Counted from the stretch's first letter, positions 35,623 through 49,595 are shown. The stretch: 64,000 nt of DNA from Melastoma dodecandrum (GCA_029817715.1 JARUPY010000605.1:2728001-2792000), one strand, 5' to 3'. Program-made: numbers and translations. The notes: generated by a model from the sequence alone, not told the origin.

Positions 35623-37612
35623 CTAAATTAGTGGTAGAAAATAGATACAAGCATTTAAGTAAACACAACAGCAAGCTCCTGTTAGTAGTCACCGGGTACA
35701 TTGTTCCATTTCTATAAATCAAGTAAAAGGCTCGTCCACCAGGTTAACAGATTGTTACCCATCAGCTCACATCAAACTTTTGGGACATGGTTGGATTGGA
35801 ACTCAGAAGATAAAAAGGCTCACAATATCCTAATATTGTAACAGCATTTCCAAGTCTAAATAGATAATCATCAACAGAATAATCAGAGAAAAGCTTACAC
35901 AATCAAGTCAAGCATCTAAAAAAAGAGATCCTCGTTTTGGAATCGTCAGTTCATTCTCAAGTACAAAGGAGATACGGGGTGAATCAAACTTGCATAACAT
36001 AAAAAGCGCTATTGGCAAGTTATTAATAATATAATGACCAAAATGTTACAGCTATATCAAAGGCCGTTGAAAGATTCATATTAAGACCACCTCAACAATT
36101 CACACACTTGATTATCGAAAGTATATGGGGAAATAAGAGAACATTGTATCTTCCATAAGTTGATATAATATTCAGATATAGACAGGACAATGTGATCTAA
36201 CTTTATAACCAAAAAGGGAAATCAACCTGTGACTTTGAAGATGCTGGCTGAGAAACCTTTTTGGATCCTTTAGCAGGTCCAAGATGACTCGACAGGTCGG
36301 AAAATATGCTGTCGAGTGACCATAAGACAAAGGAACTAAGTGCTTCCACAGATCGCTTGCTAATCCAGTCAACTGACGTCTTATAAATATCTTCACGGAC
36401 CTGCGTGAGAGGGATCTAAAAGCAAGCCAATTCTTTGAATAGGGATATACTATTTGAGTTCCGAAAAACAAAATCAAACAAACAGAGGCTATGGCTTCAT
36501 GACACAACATTCACGGGGTAAAACTGGTTGAGCAAAGTATATCTGGAGGTGTACATCAAATTTAGCATATGGAGCTCCCTACAATAGATAACCAAATTGT
36601 GGCAGTTAATTCTAAAAACTATCCTTAAAGCACCAATTACCAATGCACATCACGCACGAAGCATCATTTTTGCCATAAAACACAGTTGCCAAAATTATGA
36701 AAACTCCTCCACAAAACCAGCCATTTATCGTCTTGAATTTCACCAGCAAAGAAAAAGGAGCATGATCATCAATCCTATGTTCAATGTTTGCAGCAAAGGC
36801 TCAGAACAGAAAACAAAATAGCATGTATGCGTAATGATTGAGTTTAAGTAGCCACTTACATCGACCAACTTTGCGACAGTAGATTCCTTAAACATCTTAA
36901 CCCAAGGAAACTGGGCAGCACTCACAGATGCGAAAGCACGTCCAAAATAATCCGTGAACCGCATTATCTGTATATCCTGCTGGGTTTCATAGGATGCCGG
37001 TACGTATCACAGGAAAAAAAGATATCAACTCTTTTTGCCAAAAACGTCTAACATTACCATCGTCGTTAACGCAGAATTATCAGGAAAAATCAACTCGAGA
37101 TTATCCAATGATCATCATCGACCTACCGTAATTTCAGCAAGGAAAGCACCAAGATCGCCGACATCCATCCTCGCCGCCGCCTCGGCCACCGTAACCTTAG
37201 GCTTCTTGGGCTTCTTCTGCCCAACCTTCTTAACCTCCTCAGAGCCGGTATCAGCCCCGGAAACCTCCACATCGCTGTCCTCCTCACTATCCCCCCAAGA
37301 CTTCCTCCTCACGACCGGCGCCTCCACTGCCAAAGTAGCCGCCCGGGCCTCGAGCAGCTTCCTCCGCCGCTCCTCTGCATGAGCTTCGATGGACCGGAAA
37401 ACATCCCCGGCGTCACCGCCACTGGGGATTGAATCAGACTGCTTCTGACCCAGGGGTTTCAGAGCAGCCGCCTTCCGGTTACGCTTGGGGTAGGAAACCG
37501 TCTGCCAACCCGAATCGGCGTCGTTCTGCTTATGGGTAGTAGCCGCAGGTGCGGAACTCCGATCGATCAGGTCAGATTCGTGCTCAAGAATCGCAGCGGC
37601 GTTGCCTTCCAT
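33641..37612 (-). CDS. TMEM214-like (DUF2359) ER membrane protein
   Basis: Ten exons on the minus strand run from 37612 down to 33641: 37612-37127, 36976-36860, 36415-36227, 35559-35422, 35339-35218, 35120-34994, 34892-34763, 34650-34571, 34460-34332 and 33868-33641. All junctions are GT-AG and in frame, giving about 581 residues, the usual size in plants. The N-terminus is hydrophilic (DSGWQTVSYPKRNRK, EEVKKVGQKKPKKPK). Then come DYFGRAFASVSAAQFPWVKM, YKTSVDWISKRS, FLVLAMVLRRKPDALVSLLP, DKLPVIVWAISQ and NPQSRDLILQLVER. The last exon carries a membrane helix (FLTIISLLALIAAILS) and ends NFAGTS. In animals TMEM214 is an ER protein tied to caspase-4 signalling. The plant role is not established. 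The gene is intact. Confidence 0.88.
35576..35620. repeat. GA microsatellite in a TMEM214-like intron
   Basis: This is an almost uninterrupted run of about 22 GA units in the intron just upstream of the exon starting at 35559, 17 bases from its acceptor. Length variation here could in principle affect splicing. Confidence 0.95.
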
Positions 37613-40600
37613 TTTGTTACCTCCTCGGCGGCGATGCGGATAAGAAAAAAAGGGAAGACCTTTGACCGACCCAGAAAAAGGGAAAACCCAATTTCTCAGT
37701 TAGGTAAGGGAAGATTCTTCGTGGGATCGAGTCCTTTTAATTGATCGACCGATCGATTGAGAAAGGATGCGAAAAGGAAGACAACACGGAGAAAGTCGGG
37801 AGCAGAAAAACAAATAGAGGGAGGGAGCGAGGGAATAATGACAAGGGAAAGAAGGGGAGCTTCTTTAGGTTCGGGGGCCAAACCTGACAATGGCTGGACA
37901 CGTGGCACTAACCCACTACGTGTTATTGCCGAGGTTCGGTAAAAAGAGTGGATCTGCCCCGGGGGGGGGGGGGTTTAAAGTCAAGAAACGATTCATGAGT
38001 GGTTGAATATTTACAGAGGATTAAGCTTGCTCTTTTTGTCTGATTGGTAGGGATGTAATGCCACTTAACTTTGCAAAAATGTAAATTAAATACGATACAT
38101 GTCAAAACATAATTCCTTTCACACTAACCGTCGTCGAGCACCATCGTTGCCGGAATCTGCCGAGAATGTCCCTGCCACTGTCGCTGCCCCTGCAGAGGAA
38201 CAATCGCCGGAGACCCCTATTGTAAATCATCGCCGCAACTGGTTGATGTTGTGGCCGGAGCTGTTGCTGGAGTCCGTCGGGGGCGCTGTTGTCAGGAGCT
38301 TCGCCATAGCCGTGGTTCCATGTCTTGGTAGTTAGTTATTTCCAATATGATTTTTAATTATTAGGAAAAGTAGAAGAAAACGGGAAAAGGAGTTAAAACT
38401 TAAATATCTAACATAAATTTTAATATATCTTTGTAAAATGAAATAAGAATTTTTAAAATCGGTCATAAATACATAATTTTTAAATTTTTCGTGGTTTTCT
38501 AAAAACCTACTGTATATCCCTCCAACGTTTATCTCGTGTTTATCTCTTTTGATGGGCCATCGCAAGTAGAGAAGACAAGACCTCCGGAGTAGGAGTATGC
38601 TGGAGCAATCAAACCGGTAGGAAAATACGTATTATATTATTTTTATGTTTTGTATAACAGTGTACTAAAAGGCATGTATAATTTGACCGTTGATGACTGT
38701 TAGACGCGGAGGATACATGATTGACCACCGTTCACTGTATTATATCTAATTATTTATTTACAGAAATCGGGTAGCTACAATATGCATCTACTCCAGCGAC
38801 ATGGCAGTCATCATCTCAAAGGCACATGCCACCGGGTCGGCCGTCTGACTCATGGAGGGTTGAGTGATAGGATGTCTCAGCAAGCTCCGCGATTAACGTC
38901 GTCTTTCGCTCAAACGCGACGTGGTCCACTTCAAATCTGTTACAACCCCGTCCATGGCTGCAGAAATGGAAGTAGGCAAAGGCTGGGTTTGCGATTCCAA
39001 AGTGGAGGGATAGAGAAGGAAGGCATCTTGAGGGGCCATGATCTAGCTAGCGGTGTAAAGTTCCGTAAAAATTACCAATGTTATTTACGAGACATTATCG
39101 AGATTTTGGATTCAATTATGTATGCTCATATCACATTAGAAAGATGACGTCCTGACTCAAACATAATCGAATTTGAGTAGCGATCTTGTTTGCGTATTAC
39201 GTCGAGAATTCTGATACGAGAATTAACGGATCAACCTGACTGCAATAATTATTATTTTTAGAATATGAAATTGTAACTTAACTTTTGTTAACATAAGTAA
39301 AAAAATGATTTATAAAGAAAAAGGAAAAGAAACAAACCCACGTTGCTGCCTGGTCGTGTTTTTGGGGGGAGGAGGCTGACAAAGTAAAATAAAATAATTA
39401 TAGAACAATCATGGGGAAGAGGGAAGGGGATCGTTTCCTCACCCCACAACTTAGCGGAGAAGGTTCGTGGACAGGGAGTTGGGTGTTCACCGTTTCCTCC
39501 GTGAACGACCGATGAGGGGCACAGAGGGCTTCGTCAAGCTAAAGGAGAGGTGATTGAGGTGGGGAGACTCCAGACGGGCTAGGGTTATCGGGATCGGAGA
39601 AAAGCAGAACTCACCGATAGTGGGGAGCGGGATTGAGGTTCTAGAAACTACGACGACGAGTTGTGAGGGAGTGGTAGTTGAGGTATGCTCATCCCTCACT
39701 TTTGTTCCTCCGTTCCTTTCGCGTTATTCCTCGTAAATTTGTCTTTGTTCATCTTCCAGGCGTAGGGTTGTTGTCTCTTGAATGTAAGTCCTGGTTTGTC
39801 GTGATACAAGATCTTGTCGTTGTGATCACTGTTGCGGAGAATGGTTTCTTGGTCTGCTGCTGGTTTTGCAGGAGATGGATGTCTTTATGCTTCGCATGAT
39901 GGATGTTCCTGCATTGAGTATATTCTGCTTGTTATTTCACTATGAATTACTCCATTTCCTGCCACGATTATGCTACTGTAATCGTGAGTGATAACTGAAG
40001 TGAGGTCGTGGGATGACTTTAAATTGATATCGTAGTTATTGTTGAAAATAAAAATATATAGTATGTCACGCTTCCACCTACAAATTCGAGCTTTTAAGAC
40101 AGTTAGCGTTGGCTGCTGAACAATAATGGTAAACGGTGCGTAGAAGAATTTAGATTCGAAATTGTGAAGTCACGGATAAGTTTTTGTTTTCCGCTGAAAT
40201 TGACTAGTTAATTTTGATAAAGGTTTTCGTACAAATGTACAAGAAATGCGGCCTTTACAAGTAGTGAATCCAGGAGGGATAAGCGGCATGTCACATTCGC
40301 ATATCCTCAGCCCTCGCAAGACTATTAGCATCTCATTTGCGACTTACACAGCAGTCGATCTCCCTTCTCGAACTAGACCGATATTACTACTGCAACTGAA
40401 GTCGACCAAAGTTTTGAGGGTCATCTGAGTATCTGCATACCTTTCCTTCTATTCTGTTTCTTTCCCACATCCGACTCCCTTTCGAGAGTCGTCGAGCTGC
40501 TTCTACTCCATGAACCAACCCACTTGTCTCGGTCCTGCGTTTCATTTGGTCCTGCTTCATGTCATCCACCCTCAATTCAATTACTAAATACTCAATTCCA

Positions 40601-41021
40601 CCGTGTCCTTCCCCTTAACCTCGCAATATTTACGACGACCAAATACAAAATATGTCATCTGTATCATAATTATCAGTTGCTTTGAAAGTGATATGATATA
40701 ATTTTGGACCATTTTGGCTGTGTATCCGGGGGGGAATCTCCAATGGCATCAACATTACGGAGTGAGCTAGAAATGGTCTCCCCCCTTTTACTCAAAAACA
40801 TCTTTATTTTCCTTAATCGTTTGCCCACGTGGCAGATTATCATTATATGTGTCCAATATAGGTATATTAGTTGTCTTTTTCATCTTTTTAGTTTTTTTTT
40901 TAATTAGCATTTTATAAGTGGATTTTCGGTAAGACGAGCTAAAATCCAAAGTTAATGGAGAAGGGAATAATGTTAAAAGAGAGGGAGGGCACCTCAAAAG
41001 GACAGAGAGAGAGCATCTTCT
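37613..41021. other. 3.4 kb spacer between TMEM214-like and GGPPS genes
   Basis: The first ~300 bases are GA-rich and probably contain the TMEM214-like promoter; a 12-base G run lies at 37960-37971. Open frames at 38099-38335 and 38782-39147 have no recognisable family. 39400-39900 contains GC-richer sequence with a possible donor after GTAGTTGAG near 39681, which could be part of a non-coding transcript or a decayed gene. I cannot assign a product. Confidence 0.4.
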
Positions 41022-41029
41022 TATATAAA
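41022..41029 (+). promoter_or_regulatory. TATA box of the GGPP synthase gene
   Basis: TATATAAA lies 108 bases before the ATG at 41130 and is followed by a C-rich leader (CCCCCCCTCCCTCTCATCC), a convincing core promoter layout. Confidence 0.65.
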
Positions 41030-41096
41030 CCCCCCCTCCCTCTCATCCACCACCCCCCCCATCTACCCCTTCTTGTTCTTCTTTACTCCCGCCTAA

Positions 41097-42227
<1,131 letters not shown>

Positions 42228-43027
42228 TTTTAATTAGTTTTTGTCCTTGTAAAAAATAATATTCCACATATGAAAAAACATATATATATATAAAGAAATT
42301 GAGATTAATTAGTTTTTAATGGACTTAATAATAAATGATAATCCCAACAATTGACCAACTCGATAATTCCATTTGGATATATTTATGGCCGTTAATTTCA
42401 CAGCCTTTCGTCCAGCCCTATCTCTCTGTCTTGTGCAGACAATTTTCCCTGTCTTGTGCACGGGAGAATATTCCAGTTCCAATGAGGCCCCGCGTCCTCC
42501 CGCCCCCGCTCAAGCTTGTCCATAATCTGTCCGCCCTTTAACCCTTCCGATCCACAGACCGAGTTGAGCTCCAGCCCGACCATGTGTCTGACTTGTGCGT
42601 TATTGATGTAGGAACGGCTCGGAGGAAATGCTACCCGCATGGCGGGCCACGTGCTTGAAAGCATGAGCGCATTTGTGAGAAAAAAATCATCCATCTTGGA
42701 TGATCCTAAATGATTTAGGATCATGTAGCATGTATACTTCCGGCTGGCATGTGCAATCCAACAGAGAAACTGTGATGATTTAGGTCTTCCTTTATCTGAC
42801 TTGAATATTTGAATTAAGGCAAGTTGGAGAGAGGACATATTTAATAGAAGGTGATGACCATCATTCCATCACTGTCTTACGTCAATACCAGTAAAAAACT
42901 GTCGAAATCACATTAGTTATAAAATCATATATTCGTAAAACTCCGGGCAAAACGATCACATGAACGTTAATGGCAACCGCCTCGATCGCCCGTTTTACAA
43001 AAACTTGAACCAATAGTTGAATAAAAA
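42228..43027. other. Spacer downstream of GGPPS
   Basis: Contains the GGPPS 3' flank with a short TA run (42277-42290). No gene is seen. From ~42900 the sequence leads into a copia-type LTR. Confidence 0.5.
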
Positions 43028-43534
43028 TGTTATGTTGGATTCCACATAACGCATTGAATTCAATCAGATCGACCTCTGCTTGTCAGATTTAATCCACATA
43101 AAATTGGGAACACACATGTCGAATTACCGAGATCAAAGTCTAGATGCGGAAGCGTACCTGATGAATCCATTGGAAACCCGAAGAGCCTGAACGCCTAGGT
43201 TTTGGTCTTCCAGGCCTTTACGATTTTGACGTATGTAAAACTGATTAGGGTGATGGGATGCCCTACAGTTGTCTTATATTCGCATGGCCTGGGGACCATA
43301 ACCCCTCATTGACAATTAAGTCCCTGAGGTTAATAATCTCTTCAATTCCACCCATCAAAGAATAAGAGATTACCGCGGTATCTGCACAATATACCCATAT
43401 ACTTAACGAGACGTCAATTGGACCCTCAGAATATTTATATAAATTAGATCACTTAATCAAGCCCAATATCCGGATAGTTCGTGTATGACTGAACATAAAG
43501 GTCGGACCACCTAATGAAATTATTATTTTTAACA
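43028..43534 (-). mobile_element. Copia-type 3' LTR with preceding polypurine tract
   Basis: On the minus strand, GGTCCAAGTGGGAGAT (43535-43550) is a classical copia polypurine tract and is followed immediately by TGTTAAAAATAATAATTTC. The repeat then runs about 507 bases to TAACA at 43028. This marks the 3' LTR of a minus-strand element. About 370 bases of its interior remain to the right (to ~43900), with no recognisable pol. The other LTR is not found in the window, so the element is truncated. Confidence 0.7.
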
Positions 43535-44060
43535 ATCTCCCACTTGGACCGACTGATAAAACCCAACAGTCATAACACAGTAAATGAGATCTCCATAAAA
43601 CATATCCATATCAACCATCTCAACAGTCTGGTCCATCAAGCATATCAGTATCAGGACTAAAGCGGCTTTCGCTGTCATTAATAGCAGCTAAACCTTCAAT
43701 AATCACAAATACCAACACACTCAACGACATAGACCAAGTATAGGTGCACAGCATGGAAATTACATAAGATGTGATCTGTACATGCCTATTTCCAACTGGT
43801 CCTCCTAAGGTGAGATCTATAAATTCTCGATCCAGAGTGTAATCGAAACTGAAACTGAAGCCAAAGCTGAAACTGGAGTTCAAAAGTGCGGGAAAAGGAC
43901 GATGACTCTCCTTTATATAGGGTATGATTTCTGCTGAGTCAGCATAGCCAACCCAGCATAAAAGGGGGGCTTATGTTGACATGGCAAATAATTTTGGGCC
44001 TGGGTTTAGAACAGAAACCCGGTAATCACTCAAGTCACACTCCGAGTCGGCCCAAGATAC
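43535..44060 (-). other. Remnant of the interior of the truncated copia-type element
   Basis: The part next to the LTR is the polypurine tract and 3' internal sequence. A minus-strand open frame at 43883-43620 encodes a hydrophobic stretch (SMLCTYTWSMSLSVLVFVII) but resembles no family I know. Similarity to the element cannot be judged beyond ~43900. Confidence 0.35.
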
Positions 44061-44215
44061 AGTCGTCTAGGCCGACTCACGACGAAGTCGATTAGGTCGA
44101 CCCATTACGAAGTCGACTAGGTCGACTTATGACGAAGTCGACTAGGTCGATTTATGAACGGAGTCGACTAGGTCGATTTATGAACGGAGTCGACTAGGTC
44201 GACTCACGACGAAGG
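44061..44215. repeat. Minisatellite of ~25-27 bp units rich in GTCGAC
   Basis: About six imperfect units of the type AAGTCGACTAGGTCGACTTATGACG follow one another, with variants ending in TTATGAACGGA. GTCGAC recurs in almost every unit and scattered single units continue to ~44340. It is a local tandem expansion within repeat-like DNA. Confidence 0.85.
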
Positions 44216-44652
44216 AATATGGTAATCAAAGTCAACCAAGATGACTCAACAGTAGCTAAGTCTACTAGTAGGGTCAAGTCGACGGAATTCTGGATAAGTC
44301 GACCAAGTCGGTCGTAGTCCGTACAGATCAGTCAAGTCGACAAGGTTGGAATAAATTTATTCATTTTCAATCACGTTTGTTAAGGATCGTAACTGATCCT
44401 AATATCCAGGAACGTGATCCCATATATCAAGGAGGTTGTTGAGACACTCCCACGATATTAGGGATCACGATCTATAACACGATCTGCAACACGATCTATC
44501 TGTTACGTGTTAAACACGTACAAGTCCTCTATAAATAGCAGAGGAATTTTTCAAGACAAGGCACGACCATACACAGCCAAAGCTCTGAAGTTTGTTCGTC
44601 AACCTTAGGAATTAGATACCTTGACCCGGTTTATAGGTCAACTCCCCTTCCA

Positions 44653-44868
44653 CCGACAGAGTGAGCTCGTAGGGCCTTTGCCGTCAAACCCCCGCCAGCG
44701 ACACCACCGACGGAGTGAGCTCGTAGGGCCTTCGTCACAGCCTCCCGCCAGCGACCGCCACCGACGGAGCGAGCTTCCAAGGCCTTCGTCACAGCCTCCC
44801 GCCAGCGACCGCCACCGACGGAGCGAGCTTCCAAGGCCTTCGTCACAAGTTCTCCGCCGTCACAGGAT
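44653..44868. repeat. 54-bp tandem repeat, four copies
   Basis: Copies begin at 44653, 44707, 44761 and 44815 with CCGACRGAG, then RGCTCGTAGGGCC or RGCTTCCAAGGCC. The last two are nearly identical and the first two more divergent. The period is a multiple of three, so frames stay open across it, but no protein family is recognised. The array lies in a probable LTR-like region that has a TATA-like CTATAAATAG at 44530. Confidence 0.88.
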
Positions 44869-47249
44869 TCCACATCGTTGTCATCACTTGCTCCCTTTTC
44901 GTTCTTTTATGGCTGTAAGCCCCTGTTCTTAATTCGTCAAGATTGTAAGACTTGCATTCTGTTTGAATAGAATTGTGCATCTTCTTACTGGCGACCACGA
45001 TCCAATTCCTGTGAGTCCTTTGCCAAATATTTCCGACGTGATCCGTTCTATACGCGAACAGGAACTAAGTTGGAGCCGACTCTTGTCAACTAGAAAACAA
45101 AGTTATACGTGATGTCACATAACGAAGGATGTCACTAATCTAGGGGATAACATGAGTTTGTGGTTCAATCTAACACCATAAAAATAGGGTACTGATCTGA
45201 AGACATGCATTCGTAGGTATGGATAAGGGAAAAATAATATTCGCTTTTGAGTAAATAATACCTCAAAATGACAATAATAATCAAAATTAACAACCAAAGA
45301 TTATTTTTTATTTGTTTTCCGCAATCTTGGGCAGAAATGGAGTATTTGCATGGACTGGGCTTCGGATCGGGAAATGAATATGGGCCGGAATAATCAACAC
45401 AACACACACAAAGCGCACTCCTTGCACTTCCTTGCGTGAACGGACCGACTCAACTCGAGTTCCATACAGCCCGGGCGAAGGACGTACGTGGGAAGGAAGG
45501 AATGCCTTGCCGATGGCTAAAGCGACGTGTGCTGTGTGAAGAAGCTAAGAAACGATTCGGGGGGGGGGGGGGGTTCTTCCCATTTCAGCAACTGGACCAC
45601 CCTATAATTCATCGTTCACACCCCCAACTAGCTGCAACTTATCAAAAGTACCCATCATAAGTGAAAAAAGTAACTACAAAAATAAATAAAAAAAATAAAA
45701 GCGGAAACCATAGACATACATATCATAATGTCCATGGGGGGCGTGTTCAGGTCCTGTGGCCACAAACTCATACAGATAAGATATATAAAAAAACAAAACA
45801 AAACCCACCCTGAAAATCGCAAACGATTCGATTCGAGATTGGCTCGAGCATGGAATGGACCGATATCTAACACGATGGGAATATTTCAGGCTGTTGGGAA
45901 GAGCTACCCGCGTCTAAAAATAAAAAATGGTTCATGATGTGGTTTAAACTCGAAACGAGTTCCATGACTTTTAAGTGGAGGCTTTCGTTTTAACTATTTT
46001 TGTTCGTTCATGGAGATGATTATTTAGAGCCAATGACGTTGTGGGTACCTTGTTTTCTTTTGTCGTTTTCTCTTCGATTGAGAGCGTTGGAGGTAATGAA
46101 AGTGGGAGGGAAATACCGAGGAGATAAGGACTTTGGGGGTCTGTTTCTTTTGTTGTCACCTTGGTGTGTTCCAAAATTGTGGAGTAAAATCGTCCACAGC
46201 ACCCTTTTTTCCAAAAGGAAACAGCACTTGGCACCCGCTGTCACATCAGACCATATTAGGAAAAAAAAAAAAGTACGTCACGTAATAAAATTTCAAACAT
46301 ATCATATTCGTCCACCACATGGACTAATTTTGTTACATTTTTAACTTTTAGTAGAATTTATTCTTCTTTTTTTTTTTTACGATCTTTTATGGCGTAACTT
46401 AGTATAACTCGAATGTAATCGGGGGATTGTTTTTATGCGTCGTGGATGGATGATAGCTGTCGGAACCACCGTGACTGACCGATGCTGTCCAGAATTGTCT
46501 TCTAAAGAATATAGGAATAATGCGTATAATAAGAATGATCGCGTAAAAATTTCTTTTATACAAAAACGAAAAGTTGCATGGATCCTTCGGAATTATCATA
46601 TAGTAAAAAAAAAGTATTTACCTATCTTTTTGCCTAGGGTGATAGAATAGAATAGAATGACGATTGATGCGTTTTACGATTGCATCACGATGAAAGTCTA
46701 CTTGCTATATATTTCTCATTTGTTATAAGTCATTGATGTGTAACACGTGGAGGACGAGTTTTCGACTGCCGAGATTCGTTCGAAGGGTCTTCGTCGGTAA
46801 AAGTCGAAATGAGCGTAACTTTAGCGTTTTGGCTTGGAATCACTATTATAATACGTTTATAGCCCATTTAGCCTTTTTATTTATTTTCTAATCTTTTATA
46901 ATTAATTTTTTTATCTTCTGATGTAGATGAAGAACTTCGTACTGGTTGTTCGTCAATTCCAATCAACAAATCCCCCTCTTGCTGATTTAGAAATGTTCCC
47001 TTGATAGATTAAGTTCTGCTCGCCCAAACGATTTTGTCTGCTAGGGGTCGAGTTAGGTTTCCCCTTGATTTATTTCATTATCATTGCCAGGTAGGAAACA
47101 CAAATGACACGTATTAACGCCGTCATTGTCTTTCGCGAAGAAATTTTTAGGGAGATTTTTGGAATTCATACTTTTTATTCGCGAATAAACCCAGTTGTCT
47201 TTCGTTAGAAGTACGTTTGTTTTCTACGCGTTATTCTTTCCGTGTTAGG
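44869..47249. other. Repeat-like spacer; probable gypsy-type LTR at its right end
   Basis: 44869-45110 continues LTR-like DNA (TACTGGCGACCACGATCC). 45120-46650 is AT-rich with homopolymers, including a 14-base G run near 45560. No gene is supported. 46700-47249 probably is the right part of a gypsy-type LTR and leader, because a primer-binding site follows at 47250; its left end cannot be placed. Confidence 0.4.
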
Positions 47250-47545
47250 TGGTATCAGAGCGAAGGTTTTACCCTCGACGTAACGATGACTGACCAAACC
47301 GGTGCGAATGTTAATCTCCCTGACGTGCTTAGAGAGATCAAAAATTTATCAACGGTGGTGCAGGCGCTTACGGTACGCGTGGAGCGATCGGAGGCGGAGC
47401 GCGCTGCCATGGGAGGCAGAGGTGGTGGAGATGATGCCGAGAGACTTGCTCAAGATCGTCAATACAACCAGCAGGATATCATATCTAACAAGTATTACTT
47501 GTCAGATGAGGAGGTCGACCAGACCTATGGCGGACCACCTCGAGG
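47250..47545 (+). mobile_element. 5' fragment of a retroelement: primer-binding site and start of gag
   Basis: TGGTATCAGAGCG at 47250 is the standard plant tRNA-Met primer-binding site. It is followed by an ATG at 47286 opening a gag-like frame (MTDQTGANVNLPDVLREIKN, then a basic/acidic helix and an RGGG stretch) as found at the start of gypsy-type polyproteins. The sequence stops at about 47540, where it meets a minus-strand copia gag head-on. Confidence 0.65.
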
Positions 47546-48212
47546 GAAGCTTCTCTCACCATCTCTAGCAAACCCTTTATATTTTCTTCCCTTGTTACTG
47601 TATAACGCTTCTTCATTTTTCAAAGTCACGCCCGCCAACTGTTTTGCCAGCATATCCTGATTAGCTAGTAAATTTTCTAAATCCTCTAACGACGGCGGCG
47701 TGGGTCCTTGCACCACAGCAATAAATCCCCTATATTTTGGCCTTAAGCCATGGATAATAATCCTCCTCATTCTATCATCGCTAATCTTGGATCCTGGGTC
47801 TAACTTTGATATCTCCCGGCAGATAGACTTTACTTTTGTGAAGAATTGATGAATTCCTAAATCTCCTTGTCTAACTGCCAACAAATCGTTCTCTAGCAAC
47901 TGTAGCCTCATATCATTCTTCTTTGAGAACCTAGTCGCTAGTATATCCTAGGCATCCTTTGGAGTTGTAGCGTACCTTATATGCTCCAGCATTTCCTCCT
48001 CTATGGTAGTTTTAATGGCGAACATGGCCTTCCTCATTAATCCGCCATTTTCTCAAAGCGGTATCATCCTCTTTCGGTGGGGTCGTCTCACTTCCACCGA
48101 TGATCTCCTAGAGATCTTGGCCTTGGAGATGTGACTCCATACACATCTTCCACATGCTATAATTCTGGTTATTTAGTTTCTTTAGCATGCCGACAGTATT
48201 GAATTCCGCCAT
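47546..48212 (-). pseudogene. Ty1-copia gag (UBN2-type), disabled
   Basis: On the minus strand the frame opens with MAEFNTVGMLKKLNNQNY at 48212. It continues with WKMCMESHLQGQDLWEIIGG, a conserved copia gag start. After a frameshift and an in-frame stop (near 47950) it resumes with LQLLENDLLAVRQGDLGIHQ, FFTKVKSICREISKL and HGLRPKYRGFIAVVQG. The capsid-like region is thus present but broken. The frame ends at the junction near 47530-47545 with the plus-strand gag piece. Protease, integrase and reverse transcriptase are missing. Confidence 0.8.
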
Positions 48213-48378
48213 ACCGAATTTATCTTCTGGAAGCGTAGCTTGGTCCCCGACCTATGCCCGACGCAATCCCAAATTGCAGCTTCCTTGACAGAATTTCGGT
48301 AGTACCTCCGCTGGACTTCGGCAGATTCTCTACTGGACTTTGGCGCCTGGACCCCAACCGCCTGGCTCTGATGTCAAA

Positions 48379-48680
48379 TGTTGAGTTGAGAAGGAATGAT
48401 TTGAGAAGGAAGAGTTCTATTAGTTGAGGATGAGTTACAAATGAACCAATGACCGCTATTTATAGGAAGGGTCTAAGATGGATTCATTCTCCACCTTTCT
48501 AGAACTTTCCTATCTAGACTAATCCTACATCCTTCTAGACTAATCTTAAGAACCTTTTAGACTAATCTTAAGAACCTTCTAGACTAATCTTAAGAACATT
48601 CTACAATAATCTTAGAAGCCTTTTAGGATAATTTTAGGAACTTTCTCGAGCCCATAAGAGAGGTGTTGTTATTTCTAACA
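48379..48680 (-). repeat. 5' LTR of the truncated copia element
   Basis: The + strand reads TGTTGAGTTGAGAAGG to TATTTCTAACA, about 302 bp with TG...CA ends. On the minus strand it is followed by TTTGACATCAGAGCCAGG, a primer-binding-site-like sequence, and then gag. The LTR contains several imperfect ~21-bp units of the type TCTAGACTAATCTTAAGAACC (48515-48640). Confidence 0.78.
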
Positions 48681-49595
48681 TATTAGAGATTTTTTCATAC
48701 GCTAGGTTTGAACTCATGATCGTTCTGATATCATATAAAAACCTTATTGACTTAAAAGCTTAAGCTGCTCGATATTATATAGTTTAACGCGTGAAGCCAT
48801 GAACATGAGGCGTGGCCGAACCGTTCCTTGTCTTCATGCAAATTTTGTATCGACAATATTTCGAGAGGATCACGTTCGCGTGCCGGAGAGGGAAGGGCTT
48901 GAACGATGAAGCTATATTTTTGCTTCCGTTTGCTCCATGGTACGTTTTACAATTATATCATTGCTAGAGCCGTGAAGAAATTATCAAAAAGTTCCATTTC
49001 TTCACGATTGTGTCCTTTCGAGTTTACTTAATAAATAAGCTTGCCTCTGAAACCAGTCTAAGTCGCACTTCGACAAAAATGCCCAGCATCGGAATCAAAA
49101 TTTTGTCCAACTTAGTGATCAAACACTCGACGTGGCCCTTTTCAACACGCACGATGTGTTACGACATTCAATGCAAACCGCAAAAAAAAAAAGAAAAAAA
49201 ACACCCTTTAGCAATTCGTCTGTCGGATTTCACATCATACGTTTACATGTCACTATTCCAATAAAGAAAGGAAAGTTTGTAATCATTTTGTCTACCGTGT
49301 ACTTAGTCCGCTGAATCGAAGTAATAAAGTGAAGATAAGTACTTCTAAGAGTTTAACCCATTCATTTGACAGTTTGACACGATTTACTATGATGCCGTAA
49401 GGTAAGAGTAGAGTTAGTTTATTTGTCCGCAATCCGAAGTCTTTGTGGGGAAGAAGGGATTTGTGGGCGTTAGGCATGCAACGACGACGTTTAGGTCTCC
49501 GAGCCAGGACAGATGTAATATTTTTATTTGATCCTGTCCGTTGATTCTTGACATGTGAGCATGTATGTTGGTGTCTGGTCGTTCACTCCCTCCTC
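48681..49595. other. Spacer upstream of the anthocyanin-type MYB
   Basis: No gene is recognised. The last few hundred bases probably hold the MYB promoter. Confidence 0.45.

Noticed and set aside
38099..38335. 78-residue open frame in the TMEM214-GGPPS spacer
   Set aside because: Low-complexity Pro/Ala content, no family and no promoter or splice context.
44621..44932. 103-residue frame across the 54-bp repeats
   Set aside because: It is open only because the repeat length is a multiple of three; composition is unlike a protein and the region is repeat DNA.
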